Assembly (NCBI GenBank): GCA_044349205.1
Contig: JBIKRJ010000020.1
Coordinates: 1-19,847, forward strand
Source of the DNA: UBA9547 sp044349205
GTDB taxonomy: Bacteria > Bacteroidota > Bacteroidia > Cytophagales > UBA9547
DNA: 19,847 nt
Reading direction: 5' to 3'
In this document: piece after piece, positions 7,514 to 15,510 of the stretch
Numbering within the stretch: the first letter of the stretch is position 1
Layout: the number at the start of each line of letters is the position of its first letter
The notes under the pieces: model-generated
Seen by the model: the letters and a program-made list of their open reading frames with translations, nothing else
Databases searched by the model: none
Told to the model about the DNA's origin: nothing
Made by a program: the position numbers and the translations under genes

Positions 7514-9268
7514 ATGAAAATCAAGTTAAGAGGGGCTGATTACATCATCAAGATACTTGAGTTGTTGGAAGTTGAGGCACTGTTCGCTTATCCGGGCGGC
7601 GCCATACTCCCCATTTACGATGCGCTTGCTTTTAGTAACATCAACGATATTTTAGTGCGTCACGAGCAAGCCGCTGCTTTTGCTGCAAATGGCTTTGCGC
7701 GAATAAAAGGCAAGCCTGGTTTTTGTCTTGCCACTTCGGGTCCTGGTGCCACCAATCTTGTCACCGGTATTGCCGATGCCTATGCCGACAGTGTGCCCAT
7801 GATTGCGATTACTGGTCAGGTGAATCTTCCTCTTATTGGTACAGATGCTTTTCAAGAAACAGACATAACTGGTATATGCTTGCCTATTACCAAAAGGTGC
7901 TATCTGTTGAAAGATTTGGAAGATGCCCAGCGTATTTTCAGAGAAGCCTATGAAACTTCAATCAATGGCAGACCAGGCCCTGTATTGGTCGATGTGCCTC
8001 GCAGTGTTCAGTTGGCATTTATTGAAGTAGATGAAAATTGGGAATCTAAATTCCAAAAACCTGCCTACAACAGGATACAAAAATTCACCCAAGAAGAATT
8101 GGCGAAAGCTAGTACTTTGATGGCAGAGGCCAAAAAACCTTTGATTATAGCGGGTCACGGCATTTTGCTTTCCGACGCATGGAAAGAATTGAGGGCTTTT
8201 GTAAAGAAAGAGCACATACCTGCTGTGAGTACCATCTTGGGCTTGGGTATTTTCGAAACAAACGACCCTCTTTATTTCTCTTGGTTGGGGATGCATGGGA
8301 TGAAATATGCCAACCTCGCCGTGCAAGATGCTGACCTCATTATTGCAATGGGCATTCGCTTCGACGACAGAATAACTGGGCGTTTGAAAGATTTTGCTCC
8401 CAACGCAAAAATCATTCACTGCGACATAGACAGCAGCGAGCGCGACAAAAACATAAAAACCGAAGTGTTTTTGCATGGTGACTTGAAACTGATATTGAAT
8501 GAGCTTCCCAGTTCGGCAACTCCTGAAAGTTTGATGAATCGCAAGCTTTGGTACAACGAATTGGATGAACTTCGCGAGCAATATCCAATTAAAAGCGTCG
8601 ATTACGATGTTTTTAACATGATAACTGCGATCGACGTTTTGGAAAAGCTTTCACCTGAAGACATCGTCGTTTCTACCGATGTAGGGCAACACCAAATGTG
8701 GTCAGGACAGTATCTGAACAAAATGCACCCTAACCATTTCCTAACTTCGGGTGGTTTGGGTTCTATGGGATTTGGATTTCCTGCTGCTATGGGTGCACAG
8801 GCAGCTTTCCCCGACAAGCACGTATGGTGCATTACCGGCGATGGTTCTTTTCAAATGAACTTGCAAGAGTTGATTACCTGTGTGCAAGAGCAGTGGCCAA
8901 TTAAGATTTTATTGCTCGACAATGGGTATTTGGGCATGGTACGCCAATGGCAAGAACAGTTTTACAACAAAAATTATTCAGGTGTTGATATCATGAACCC
9001 CGATTACTTGCTGTTGGCAAAAGCCTATGGCGTAAGTTCGGCTAGTGCTACCAATGCAGAAGAACTTGCAAGGGCTATTACCGAAGCATACAAAACCAAA
9101 GGACCTTTTCTTATCCATGCACGCGTGTTGAAAGAAGACAATGTATTGCCAATGGTAGCGCCCGGAGCCAGCCTTAGCGAAACAATTTACTATCCTCAAG
9201 ATGTGGTGTGTAATGACCCTAAACTAGAAGAAAAAAATGCAAAGAAATTATTGGCGCATAAAGTGTAG
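7514..9268 (+). CDS. ilvB: Acetolactate synthase, large (catalytic) subunit
   Basis: This is the catalytic subunit of acetohydroxyacid synthase. It condenses pyruvate with pyruvate or 2-oxobutyrate in valine, leucine and isoleucine synthesis, using ThDP, Mg2+ and FAD. The 584-residue protein has an N-terminal pyrimidine-binding domain with the ThDP-activating glutamate E51 (VRHEQAAAFAANG), then SGPGATNLVTGIADAYADSVP and the FQETDITG segment. The central FAD-type domain follows (about 190-350). The C-terminal pyrophosphate domain has the GDGSF...LDNGYLGMVRQWQ metal/ThDP motif (from about 442). The frame is open upstream to 7409, but that stretch has no family similarity; the ATG at 7514 gives the family-typical MKIKLRGADYIIKILE. 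The regulatory subunit gene starts inside its 3' end. The gap to the rhomboid gene contains a -7-like element. Confidence 0.97.
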   Translation: MKIKLRGADYIIKILELLEVEALFAYPGGAILPIYDALAFSNINDILVRHEQAAAFAANGFARIKGKPGFCLATSGPGATNLVTGIADAYADSVPMIAITGQVNLPLIGTDAFQETDITGICLPITKRCYLLKDLEDAQRIFREAYETSINGRPGPVLVDVPRSVQLAFIEVDENWESKFQKPAYNRIQKFTQEELAKASTLMAEAKKPLIIAGHGILLSDAWKELRAFVKKEHIPAVSTILGLGIFETNDPLYFSWLGMHGMKYANLAVQDADLIIAMGIRFDDRITGRLKDFAPNAKIIHCDIDSSERDKNIKTEVFLHGDLKLILNELPSSATPESLMNRKLWYNELDELREQYPIKSVDYDVFNMITAIDVLEKLSPEDIVVSTDVGQHQMWSGQYLNKMHPNHFLTSGGLGSMGFGFPAAMGAQAAFPDKHVWCITGDGSFQMNLQELITCVQEQWPIKILLLDNGYLGMVRQWQEQFYNKNYSGVDIMNPDYLLLAKAYGVSSASATNAEELARAITEAYKTKGPFLIHARVLKEDNVLPMVAPGASLSETIYYPQDVVCNDPKLEEKNAKKLLAHKV

Positions 9269-9476
9269 CCATACACCCGAAACGATTGACAAAATCATGC
9301 TCTCTTTCAGAAAGCGTGGTCTTATGTTGGAAGAATTGCATTATAAAAAGACGTCAGCCAATACAGCTATTTGTGAACTAGAGTTTGAAGAGGAGTTGGA
9401 AAATGCCGAACGTATTAGAAAAAACACCCTTCGGCTTGAAGATATTTTGGAGATTGAAGTGCTGCAAGCAGCGTAA
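9237..9476 (+). CDS. Acetolactate synthase, small regulatory subunit (ACT domain)
   Basis: This 79-residue protein is a single ACT-type domain. It reads as beta-alpha-beta units: YWRIKCSHTPETIDKIMLSFRKRG, then LEELHYKKTSANTAICELEFE, then a helix and a final strand EIEVLQAA. Placement immediately after ilvB identifies it as the regulatory partner that binds the large subunit and usually mediates feedback by branched-chain amino acids. At 79 residues it is close to the short IlvM type (about 87 in E. coli) and much shorter than IlvN/IlvH forms with a second domain. So valine sensitivity cannot be assumed. Its ATG lies inside ilvB, a 32-bp overlap in a different frame, just after a run of seven A. 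A strong terminator follows 13 bp after the stop. Confidence 0.85.
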   Translation: MQRNYWRIKCSHTPETIDKIMLSFRKRGLMLEELHYKKTSANTAICELEFEEELENAERIRKNTLRLEDILEIEVLQAA

Positions 9477-9489
9477 TTGCGCACTAAAC

Positions 9490-9531
9490 AAAAAGGGGCT
9501 TGAGGTTTCTATCACTTCAAGCCCCTTTTTT
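9490..9531. terminator. Bidirectional rho-independent terminator
   Basis: A perfect 14-bp inverted repeat pairs 9490-9503 (aaaaaggggcttga) with 9517-9530 (tcaagccccttttt), with a GGGGCTTGA core and a 13-nt loop that can pair a little further. T runs follow on both strands. It sits between the ends of the acetolactate synthase operon (plus) and the DUF5606 operon (minus) and can serve both. Confidence 0.92.
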
Positions 9532-9545
9532 ATACTTTAAAGCCC

Positions 9546-10109
9546 TTATTTCGTTGCTTTTTTAGTACTTGCTTTTGCTGTTTTCTTTTCTTCGGCGGCA
9601 GTTTTTTCTTTTGCAGAAGTAGCTTTTGGTTTTTCTTTTTTCACCGCTTCAGTAGGTTGTTCCGACGTTTTTGTGCTTGCTTTTTTACTTTGAGCATCAG
9701 TTGTTTCCGATTTTTCGGTAAATTTTTCGGCCAAACCTTTGTCTATTAGCAAACCATACCAAATGGCAATTTTTTTGATGTCGCTGGTGTACACGCGTTG
9801 TTGGTCGTGTTCTGGAATGAGTTCGTTGAAAAAGTCACGTAATTCTTTGTCGTTCGATTTGCTGCCTACCTGCACATTTTTTCCGTGTTTGGCAAAAATG
9901 GTGCGAAATACTTCTTCTAGGGCTATGTTGTCGCCATTTTGGGTGTACACCGAGATTTCGGCCAATACCGAAACTTTGGTGCTGCTACCTGCTATAAAAC
10001 GCGCCGAAGAGCCGTCCAAAGCCTCCAATATGACGCCGTTTACGGCAGGTTTTACAATCTTAAAAAGTCCCGGTTTTCCTGAAACGACAGCAATTTCCTT
10101 CAATTCCAT
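9546..10109 (-). CDS. DUF5606-family protein with Lys/Ala-rich tail
   Basis: I recognise the first ~125 residues as the DUF5606 family of Bacteroidota. The N-terminus MELKEIAVVSGKPGLFKIVKPA is followed by NGVILEALDGSSARF, KVSVLAEISVYT and the conserved RVYTSDIKKIAIWYGLLIDKG near 105-125. From about residue 130 to the end (187) the protein is a low-complexity tail rich in Lys, Ala, Glu, Thr and Ser, probably disordered and strongly basic/mixed-charge. There is no signal peptide or membrane segment, so it is cytoplasmic. Function is unknown. It is the last gene of the yqgE-DUF349-engB unit, 60 bp after engB. The engB linkage, which I recall as common in the phylum, hints at a ribosome-related role but does not prove one. 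Confidence 0.85.
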   Translation of the reverse strand: MELKEIAVVSGKPGLFKIVKPAVNGVILEALDGSSARFIAGSSTKVSVLAEISVYTQNGDNIALEEVFRTIFAKHGKNVQVGSKSNDKELRDFFNELIPEHDQQRVYTSDIKKIAIWYGLLIDKGLAEKFTEKSETTDAQSKKASTKTSEQPTEAVKKEKPKATSAKEKTAAEEKKTAKASTKKATK

Positions 10110-10169
10110 AGGGTTGGCAGTTCAATTTTGAGGGTGCGAATCTAATTAAATTGTTTGTTCTTTCACAAA

Positions 10170-10784
10170 TTAAGCCTTTTTGTCAGAAGAAAAGAAGGGT
10201 ATATTTTCGCTCACAAAATGTAAAATGTCTTCTTTCCCCAATTTTTTTTCGGCCGAAGTGACAAAAATAGGTGGTAACTCGTCCCAATATTTTAGCAGTT
10301 CAGTTTTGAAATTTTCTACATTGGAAGTCACTTTTGATACTGAAAGTTTGTCGCTTTTGGTAAACACAATGGCGAAAGGTAGGTTTTGCAAACCCATCCA
10401 ATTCACAAATTCGATGTCTATTTTTTGGGGTTCCAATCTACTATCGACCAAAATGAATGTGTTTACCAGATTTTCGCGCTCTTGAAGATATTTTTGAAGC
10501 ATTGCAATCCATTTTTTTTTCATATCTTGGCTCACTTTGGCATATCCATAGCCCGGTAGGTCGACCAAATACCAATTTTCATTGATGACAAAATGGTTGA
10601 TAGTTTGCGTTTTACCTGGAGTACCCGAAGTTTTGGCCAGTTTTGAAAAGCCAGTTAAGTAGTTTATAAGCGACGATTTCCCTACGTTGGAACGGCCTAC
10701 GAAAGCAAATTCAGGTTTGTCGGGTTGCGGACAATCCTGGTGTTTGGTCACACTGCGTAAAAATTGGGCTGATTTAATGAGCAA
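10170..10784 (-). CDS. engB: Ribosome biogenesis GTPase EngB (YsxC/YihA)
   Basis: EngB is an essential GTPase needed for late assembly of the 50S ribosomal subunit. The 204-residue protein has the full G-motif set: G1 GRSNVGKS (30-37), G2 within SGTPGKTQT (53-61), G3 DLPGYG (75-80), G4 TKSD (142-145) and G5 TSAEKK (176-181). The start is TTG at 10782-10784. It is supported because MLIKSAQFLRSVTK aligns with the usual family start and no ATG lies nearby. It begins one base after the stop of the DUF349 gene, suggesting coupled translation. There are about 60 bp before the DUF5606 gene downstream. Confidence 0.95.
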   Translation of the reverse strand: MLIKSAQFLRSVTKHQDCPQPDKPEFAFVGRSNVGKSSLINYLTGFSKLAKTSGTPGKTQTINHFVINENWYLVDLPGYGYAKVSQDMKKKWIAMLQKYLQERENLVNTFILVDSRLEPQKIDIEFVNWMGLQNLPFAIVFTKSDKLSVSKVTSNVENFKTELLKYWDELPPIFVTSAEKKLGKEDILHFVSENIPFFSSDKKA

Positions 10785-10785
10785 T

Positions 10786-12588
10786 TTAGAACGATTTGAT
10801 TAGTTGAAGTTCCTCGTTCCAATTTTTAATCTGCTTTTCGATTGCTTGCACTTTTGTTTCTACGTCTTTGGCAAGGCTATCGGCATTTTTGGAACGGGCA
10901 AAAAAGAGCAGGTTGTTGCGTAGTGTATCTATTTCAGATTGAAGGGTTTTAATCTTGCCTTTTAGGAAATGTTCTTTCTTTTGAAGTAGCAATTTTGCGT
11001 CGGGTTTAGATTTGATTTCCTCCAATTCTAACGAAACCTTAATCTTTCGTTTCTCGTCTTCATTTTGTTTGCTGTTGTCGATAAAGGCTTTTACGGCAGC
11101 CGAATATTCGGTCTGAAGTTTAGCTACATCTTTTTTGGGCACAAAACCAATCTTTTTCCAATCGGTCAACAGTTGTTTGAAAACTTGAAAACTTTCGGGC
11201 AAAGTAGTATCCAAAGAGTTTATTTGCTTGCAAATGGCTTGTTTCAATCCGAGGTTGTTTTCGTATTCGCCTTCTTTTTCTTTTTCAATTCCTCGCTTGC
11301 GTTCAAACACCGTATCACACGCTTTTTTGAAACGCTCGTATATTTTGTCGCGGAGTTTGAAAGGAACGTGACCAGCCTCTTTCCATTTTTTTTGTAGTTC
11401 TAAGACGGTTTTAATCGCTTTCTCCAATTCTTGCTCGTTGGCCAAGCCTTCGGCTTGTGCAATCAAGGATTCCTTGTTTTTTAGATTGGTTTGTAAGATG
11501 TCAAACACCTTTTTATAATGTTCGTTTTTGTGTTTAAAAAAGGTTTTGGTGATGTCCCAATACTTTTTCCCAATTTCTTTGGCCTCCTGTTCTTTTCCAG
11601 AAAACCCGATGGCTACCCATTCTTTTTTGAGTGCCTCAAATTCAGTTACCTTGTTTTTCCACTCGTCGGTAGAATCGGAACTAAAGTTGCTGAATGGCTC
11701 TAGTTTGCTTAAAAACTCTTTTTTCTTGGCCAAATTTCGTTTGTGTTCGGCTTGTTTTTCTTGCAAAAAGGCGTCTCTTCGTAGGTAAATGGCATCTGAT
11801 GCCAATTTGAAACGTTGCCATACGGCTTCTTTCTGTTCGTCGGCTACAGGACCTGTGTGTTTGTACTCTCTATGCAGGAAATTTAAAATTTCAAGCGATT
11901 TGTTAATGGAAGGTTCTTGCAAAAGGGTTTCTGCCTTTTGGCACAACTCTAGTTTTGTTTCCAGATTTTTCTTTCTGTCGAGTTGTTTTAATTCAAAGTC
12001 GATGTTTCGGTTGTTATAATAGCGGTCGGATAGGGCATGAAATGAAGACCATAATTCAGTATTGTGTTCTTGTGGGACTGGACTAGCGCTTTTCCATTCA
12101 TCTTGTATTTGTTTGTAGGTCATCTCTTTCTGACCATCTACCAAAAAGCGTAGTTTTTCAAGAAGTTTTAGCCTAGTTTGGTAGTGCTCTTGCTTTTTAC
12201 GGTTTAAATCGTTTAGATATTCTTTTTGTTTGTTTTTAAGGTTGCGAAGCTCCTTTTCCAATTCGGCCAATTGCTGTGCGCCCTTGTATTCAAAATCGTC
12301 TTCTTCGCCACCTTCGGCAATGAACTTTTCAAGTGCAAACTCTTTTTCCTCTTGTATTTTTTCTTCGATGGCTAATCTTAGTTTGTTTGCTAGTTTGTAA
12401 CCCTTCATAATTGGTAGGGCTTTTGCTTCTTGGAAGGCTTTCAAAAGAGCTTCTTTGCTCCAGTTTTTGTAATTGATTTCTTCGACGAGGGGCTCTTCTT
12501 GGCTGTCGTTGGTTGCCGAAACGGTTTCCGTTAAAGGTGTTTCGGTAGCGATTTCTTCTGTCAAATGTAGATTGCCTTCCGTATTCAT
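10786..12588 (-). CDS. Multi-repeat DUF349 coiled-coil protein
   Basis: This 600-residue charged, helical, cytoplasmic protein is built of repeats. After an acidic N-terminal segment (about 1-40) and a Lys/Glu-rich coiled region (about 80-150), I count five DUF349-type units. Each has a W/Y-x-x-G/S-x-V/S turn followed by a helix with aromatic and basic residues: DEWKSASPVP, REYKHTGPVA, KEWVAIGFSG, KKWKEAGHVP and TDWKKIGFVP. A C-terminal coiled coil ends the protein. DUF349 has no established enzymatic role; the repeats look like a scaffold or RNA/protein-binding rod. ATG start 45 bp after yqgE, and one base separates its stop from the engB start. That tight spacing is the strongest clue to a role linked with ribosome assembly. 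Confidence 0.9.
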   Translation of the reverse strand: MNTEGNLHLTEEIATETPLTETVSATNDSQEEPLVEEINYKNWSKEALLKAFQEAKALPIMKGYKLANKLRLAIEEKIQEEKEFALEKFIAEGGEEDDFEYKGAQQLAELEKELRNLKNKQKEYLNDLNRKKQEHYQTRLKLLEKLRFLVDGQKEMTYKQIQDEWKSASPVPQEHNTELWSSFHALSDRYYNNRNIDFELKQLDRKKNLETKLELCQKAETLLQEPSINKSLEILNFLHREYKHTGPVADEQKEAVWQRFKLASDAIYLRRDAFLQEKQAEHKRNLAKKKEFLSKLEPFSNFSSDSTDEWKNKVTEFEALKKEWVAIGFSGKEQEAKEIGKKYWDITKTFFKHKNEHYKKVFDILQTNLKNKESLIAQAEGLANEQELEKAIKTVLELQKKWKEAGHVPFKLRDKIYERFKKACDTVFERKRGIEKEKEGEYENNLGLKQAICKQINSLDTTLPESFQVFKQLLTDWKKIGFVPKKDVAKLQTEYSAAVKAFIDNSKQNEDEKRKIKVSLELEEIKSKPDAKLLLQKKEHFLKGKIKTLQSEIDTLRNNLLFFARSKNADSLAKDVETKVQAIEKQIKNWNEELQLIKSF

Positions 12589-12633
12589 GACGGTTTTTTA
12601 TTGGGTAAAGGTAACTAATAAAGCGAAAAGAGG

Positions 12634-13209
12634 CTAATTAAGCCGAGGATCGACTGGGTAATTGGAAATCATTTTGAATTTTCCTCCCATTTTTTTCAGA
12701 ATAACGCGCCACAAATCGTCTGGGTCCAATTCCCAAATCTCAGTTAGTCTTTCGGGTTTGTACACAAACCACGTATTTTTTTCAATCTCGTTTCGAAGCT
12801 GTCGGGGAGCCCAGCCTGAATAACCCAAAAAGAAACGCACATCGTCCAATGTGACTTGTTTGGTATTCACCAATGATTTCAAAATTTCGAAATCGCCACC
12901 CCAGAAAATACCCTCGCCTAGGGCAAAGCTACTTTCCAATTGCTGCGGAATGCGGTGTATGAAGTGCATGGTGTTTTGTTCAACAGGGCCGCCCACATAT
13001 ATCGTTTTCTCACCGTCCTCAAATTCCTCTACCACATCGCCAAGTTTTATTTCGGCAGGCCGGTTCAGTATAAATCCTACGGTGCCCTCTTTCGTGTGGT
13101 CGCATACAAGGATCACTGTGCGTTCGAAATTCGGGTCGGGCAAAAACGGCTCCGAAATAAGGATGCAGCCTTTTTCTATTTTTGGGATATGTGAGCTATT
13201 TTCACCCAT
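12634..13209 (-). CDS. YqgE/AlgH family protein (UPF0301)
   Basis: This cytoplasmic protein of about 191 residues belongs to the YqgE/AlgH family, whose biochemical role is still unclear. Conserved stretches are present: KGCILISEPFLPDPNFERTV, the EGTVGFILNRP segment, IYVGGPVE, and FFLGYSGWAPRQLRNEI near the C-terminus. The frame is open upstream to an ATG at 13264-13266, with another ATG inside that extension. The ATG at 13207-13209 (MGENSSHIPKIEKG) gives the family-typical N-terminus and is preferred. It is first gene of the leftward unit that includes the DUF349 protein, EngB and the DUF5606 protein, and it is divergent from pdxH. Confidence 0.92.
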   Translation of the reverse strand: MGENSSHIPKIEKGCILISEPFLPDPNFERTVILVCDHTKEGTVGFILNRPAEIKLGDVVEEFEDGEKTIYVGGPVEQNTMHFIHRIPQQLESSFALGEGIFWGGDFEILKSLVNTKQVTLDDVRFFLGYSGWAPRQLRNEIEKNTWFVYKPERLTEIWELDPDDLWRVILKKMGGKFKMISNYPVDPRLN

Positions 13210-13314
13210 GCGGGCTATGATTGCGTTAATAGTTGCTAAACACATTAATTTAGCGCACAATCGCAAGAATAGAAATCATTAAGTTTTAAATATTTTTTCC
13301 GTTCTTTTAGCTTT

Positions 13315-13322
13315 CAAATTTA
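13315..13322 (-). promoter_or_regulatory. Putative -7 promoter element for the yqgE operon
   Basis: The minus strand reads TAAATTTG, an exact TAnnTTTG match about 105 bp upstream of the chosen yqgE ATG. On the opposite strand the overlapping TAGCTTTC (13308-13315) is a 7 of 8 match that could serve pdxH, 11 bp before its ATG. No clear -33 TTG was found for either. Confidence 0.3.
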
Positions 13323-13326
13323 GGTC

Positions 13327-13965
13327 ATGGACATCGCATCTATCAGAAAAGAATACAGACTCAAATCATTGAGTGAAAAGGAAGTGGCTGCTTCGCCCAT
13401 CGAACAATTTGCATATTGGTTCAATGAAGCCGTAAGCGCCGAAGTTGAGGAAGTGAATGCTATGTTGCTTAGCACCAGCACCTTGCAGGGTAAGCCTTCT
13501 TCGCGAGTAGTTTTGTTGAAAGATTTCGATAGTCGCGGAATGGTTTTTTTTACCAATTATGAAAGCCACAAAGGCAAGGAATTGGCAGAAAACCCAAAGG
13601 CTTGCCTTACTTTCTTTTGGCCACAATTGGAAAGGCAAATACGGTTGGAAGGTGAAGTAGAGAAAGTTGTCGAAAGCGAGTCTGATGAATATTTTTTCTC
13701 GCGCCCTTGGGATAGCCGTGTGGGTGCTTGGGTTTCGGCGCAAAGTAGCCGGATTGTAAGCCGTGATGAGTTAGAAAAATCTTTCGCCCAATTATCAATG
13801 GATTTTAAAGAAAAAGGTCATGTGCCTCGTCCTAGCCACTGGGGTGGTTTTAGATTGAAACCTGAATTTTTCGAATATTGGCAAGGTCGCCCAAGCCGTT
13901 TGCACGATCGCATTTGTTACAAAAAGAAAGGCGATGCATGGGAGATATATCGTTTGGCTCCCTAA
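13327..13965 (+). CDS. pdxH: Pyridoxamine/pyridoxine 5'-phosphate oxidase
   Basis: PdxH oxidises pyridoxamine or pyridoxine 5'-phosphate to pyridoxal 5'-phosphate, using FMN and oxygen. The 212-residue length is standard. The FMN-binding core is clear: SSRVVLLKDFDSRGMVFFTNY, then SHKGKEL, then FFWPQLERQIRLEG. The C-terminal dimerisation/substrate part has RPSHWGGFRLKPEFFEYWQG followed by RPSRLHDR. ATG start with no competing upstream frame. It is divergent from yqgE across 117 bp and about 90 bp upstream of asnS on the same strand, so co-transcription with asnS is possible but unproven. Confidence 0.96.
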   Translation: MDIASIRKEYRLKSLSEKEVAASPIEQFAYWFNEAVSAEVEEVNAMLLSTSTLQGKPSSRVVLLKDFDSRGMVFFTNYESHKGKELAENPKACLTFFWPQLERQIRLEGEVEKVVESESDEYFFSRPWDSRVGAWVSAQSSRIVSRDELEKSFAQLSMDFKEKGHVPRPSHWGGFRLKPEFFEYWQGRPSRLHDRICYKKKGDAWEIYRLAP

Positions 13966-14058
13966 ATCTGGTTTTGAAAAACTCCATAAAAACCTTTGCT
14001 TTGTGACCCGATTTTGCTCTTTCGTCTTGTTTGTAAAAGAGCACAAAACTAATTGATC

Positions 14059-15447
14059 GTGAGAAGAACAAAAGTTAAAGTCCTGCTAAATAGCGGGCAG
14101 CCAGGCACAGAAGTATTGGTAAAAGGATGGGTGCGCAGCAAGCGCGACAGCAAAGGGGTGGCCTTCATAGCCCTCAACGATGGCTCGGTTATACACAACA
14201 TCCAAATTGTGGTCGATGTGGCCAATTTCGATGAAAACGCTCTAAAAATAATCAACACAGGGGCTTGTATTGCCGTGAAAGGCTTGTTGGTTCAGTCTTT
14301 GGGAAAAGGTCAAAGTGTTGAAATTCAGGCTCGTGAAATAGAAATATACGGGGTTGCCGACCCTGAAACATTTCCCTTGCAAAAGAAGGGACATACCTTA
14401 GAATTTTTGCGTGAAATTGCCCATTTGAGGCCACGCACCAACACATTTGGAGCAGTATTGCGTATGCGCCATGCCATGTCGTATGCAATTCACAAATTCT
14501 TCAACGACAAAGGGTTTGTGTATGTGCACACACCCATTATTACCGGTTCCGATGCCGAGGGCGCTGGGGCAATGTTTCGCGTTACTACGCTCGATGCTCA
14601 AAAACCACCTATCAATGAGTTGGGGCATGTGGACTACAGAGAAGATTTTTTCGGAAAAGAAACCAATTTAACTGTATCGGGCCAATTGGAAGGTGAGTTG
14701 GTGGCCACTGCATTGACAGAGGTTTATACGTTTGGGCCTACTTTCCGTGCCGAAAATTCCAATACTACACGCCATTTGGCTGAGTTTTGGATGATAGAGC
14801 CCGAAGTAGCTTTTAATGAGTTGGAGGATAACATGAACTTGGCCGAGGAATTTTTAAAATTCCTTATTTCTTATGCTTTGGAATATTGCAAAGACGACTT
14901 GGAATTTCTGAACAACATGTACGATAAGGAGCTTATTCAAAGGCTTCATTTTGTTTTGGAACATCCTTTCCAGCGGCTTACCTACACCGAAGGAGTTGAA
15001 ATTTTGCGCAATTCGGGACAAAAATTTGAGTTTAAAGTAGAATGGGGCACCGACCTGCAATCTGAGCACGAGCGCTATTTGGTCGAAAAGCATTTTCAAC
15101 GGCCTGTTATTTTGACCGATTACCCGAAAGACATAAAAGCGTTTTACATGAAGCAAAGCACCGACGGTAAAACGGTGAGGGCAATGGATGTGCTTTTTCC
15201 AGGCATTGGCGAAATTATTGGCGGTTCGCAACGCGAAGAAAGTTATGATAAACTTTTGAATAGGGTGAATGAGTTGGGTATAAAACACGAAGACATGTGG
15301 TGGTATTTGGATACGCGCCGTTTTGGAACTTGTCCCCATGCAGGTTTTGGCCTAGGATTCGAGCGTTTGATGCTGTTTGTGACAGGTATGAACAATATTC
15401 GTGATGTAATACCGTTTCCTCGTACGCCCAAAAATGCCGAGTTTTGA
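14059..15447 (+). CDS. asnS: Asparaginyl-tRNA synthetase
   Basis: This class IIb enzyme charges tRNA-Asn with asparagine. The 462-residue protein has an N-terminal OB-fold anticodon-binding domain (about 1-110, VLVKGWVRSKRDSKGVAFIALNDGS region). Its catalytic domain shows motif 2 (FGPTFRAENSNTTRHLAEFWMIEPE) and motif 3 (GFGLGFERLMLF near the C-terminus). The segment FRVTTLD...DFFGKETNLTVSGQLEGE is the AsnRS-type form rather than AspRS. The open frame begins with TTG at 14053. The GTG at 14059 gives MRRTKVKVLLN, which fits the family N-terminus better, so I chose it; the difference is two codons. From memory, many relatives carry rpoN downstream of asnS; here the next annotated gene is the convergent dnaA. 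Confidence 0.96.
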   Translation: MRRTKVKVLLNSGQPGTEVLVKGWVRSKRDSKGVAFIALNDGSVIHNIQIVVDVANFDENALKIINTGACIAVKGLLVQSLGKGQSVEIQAREIEIYGVADPETFPLQKKGHTLEFLREIAHLRPRTNTFGAVLRMRHAMSYAIHKFFNDKGFVYVHTPIITGSDAEGAGAMFRVTTLDAQKPPINELGHVDYREDFFGKETNLTVSGQLEGELVATALTEVYTFGPTFRAENSNTTRHLAEFWMIEPEVAFNELEDNMNLAEEFLKFLISYALEYCKDDLEFLNNMYDKELIQRLHFVLEHPFQRLTYTEGVEILRNSGQKFEFKVEWGTDLQSEHERYLVEKHFQRPVILTDYPKDIKAFYMKQSTDGKTVRAMDVLFPGIGEIIGGSQREESYDKLLNRVNELGIKHEDMWWYLDTRRFGTCPHAGFGLGFERLMLFVTGMNNIRDVIPFPRTPKNAEF

Positions 15448-15466
15448 GATGTAATAAATAGGACTT

Positions 15467-15480
15467 AATCTTTCAAGATT
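15467..15480. repeat. Short inverted repeat AATCTT-TC-AAGATT
   Basis: A 6-bp inverted repeat with a 2-bp spacer lies 17-30 bp upstream of the -7-like element of the small ORF, overlapping where a -33 element would be. It could be an operator half-site pair, but it is short and AT-rich. It has too small a loop and no T-run to be an asnS terminator. Confidence 0.25.
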
Positions 15481-15496
15481 TATTCCATTTTATGCC

Positions 15497-15504
15497 TACT
15501 TTTG
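15497..15504 (+). promoter_or_regulatory. Putative -7 promoter element for the small membrane ORF
   Basis: TACTTTTG matches TAnnTTTG exactly and ends 6 bp before the ATG at 15511. Transcription starting a few bases downstream would give an almost leaderless mRNA. No clear -33 TTG is present at the usual spacing. Confidence 0.35.
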
Positions 15505-15510
15505 TGGCAT

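Noticed and set aside
7958..8581. 207-codon minus-strand frame
   Set aside because: It lies entirely inside ilvB on the opposite strand; composition is that of a codon shadow and no family is recognisable.
13210..13266. Upstream extension of yqgE by 19 residues
   Set aside because: The added residues do not match the family N-terminus; the ATG at 13209 does.
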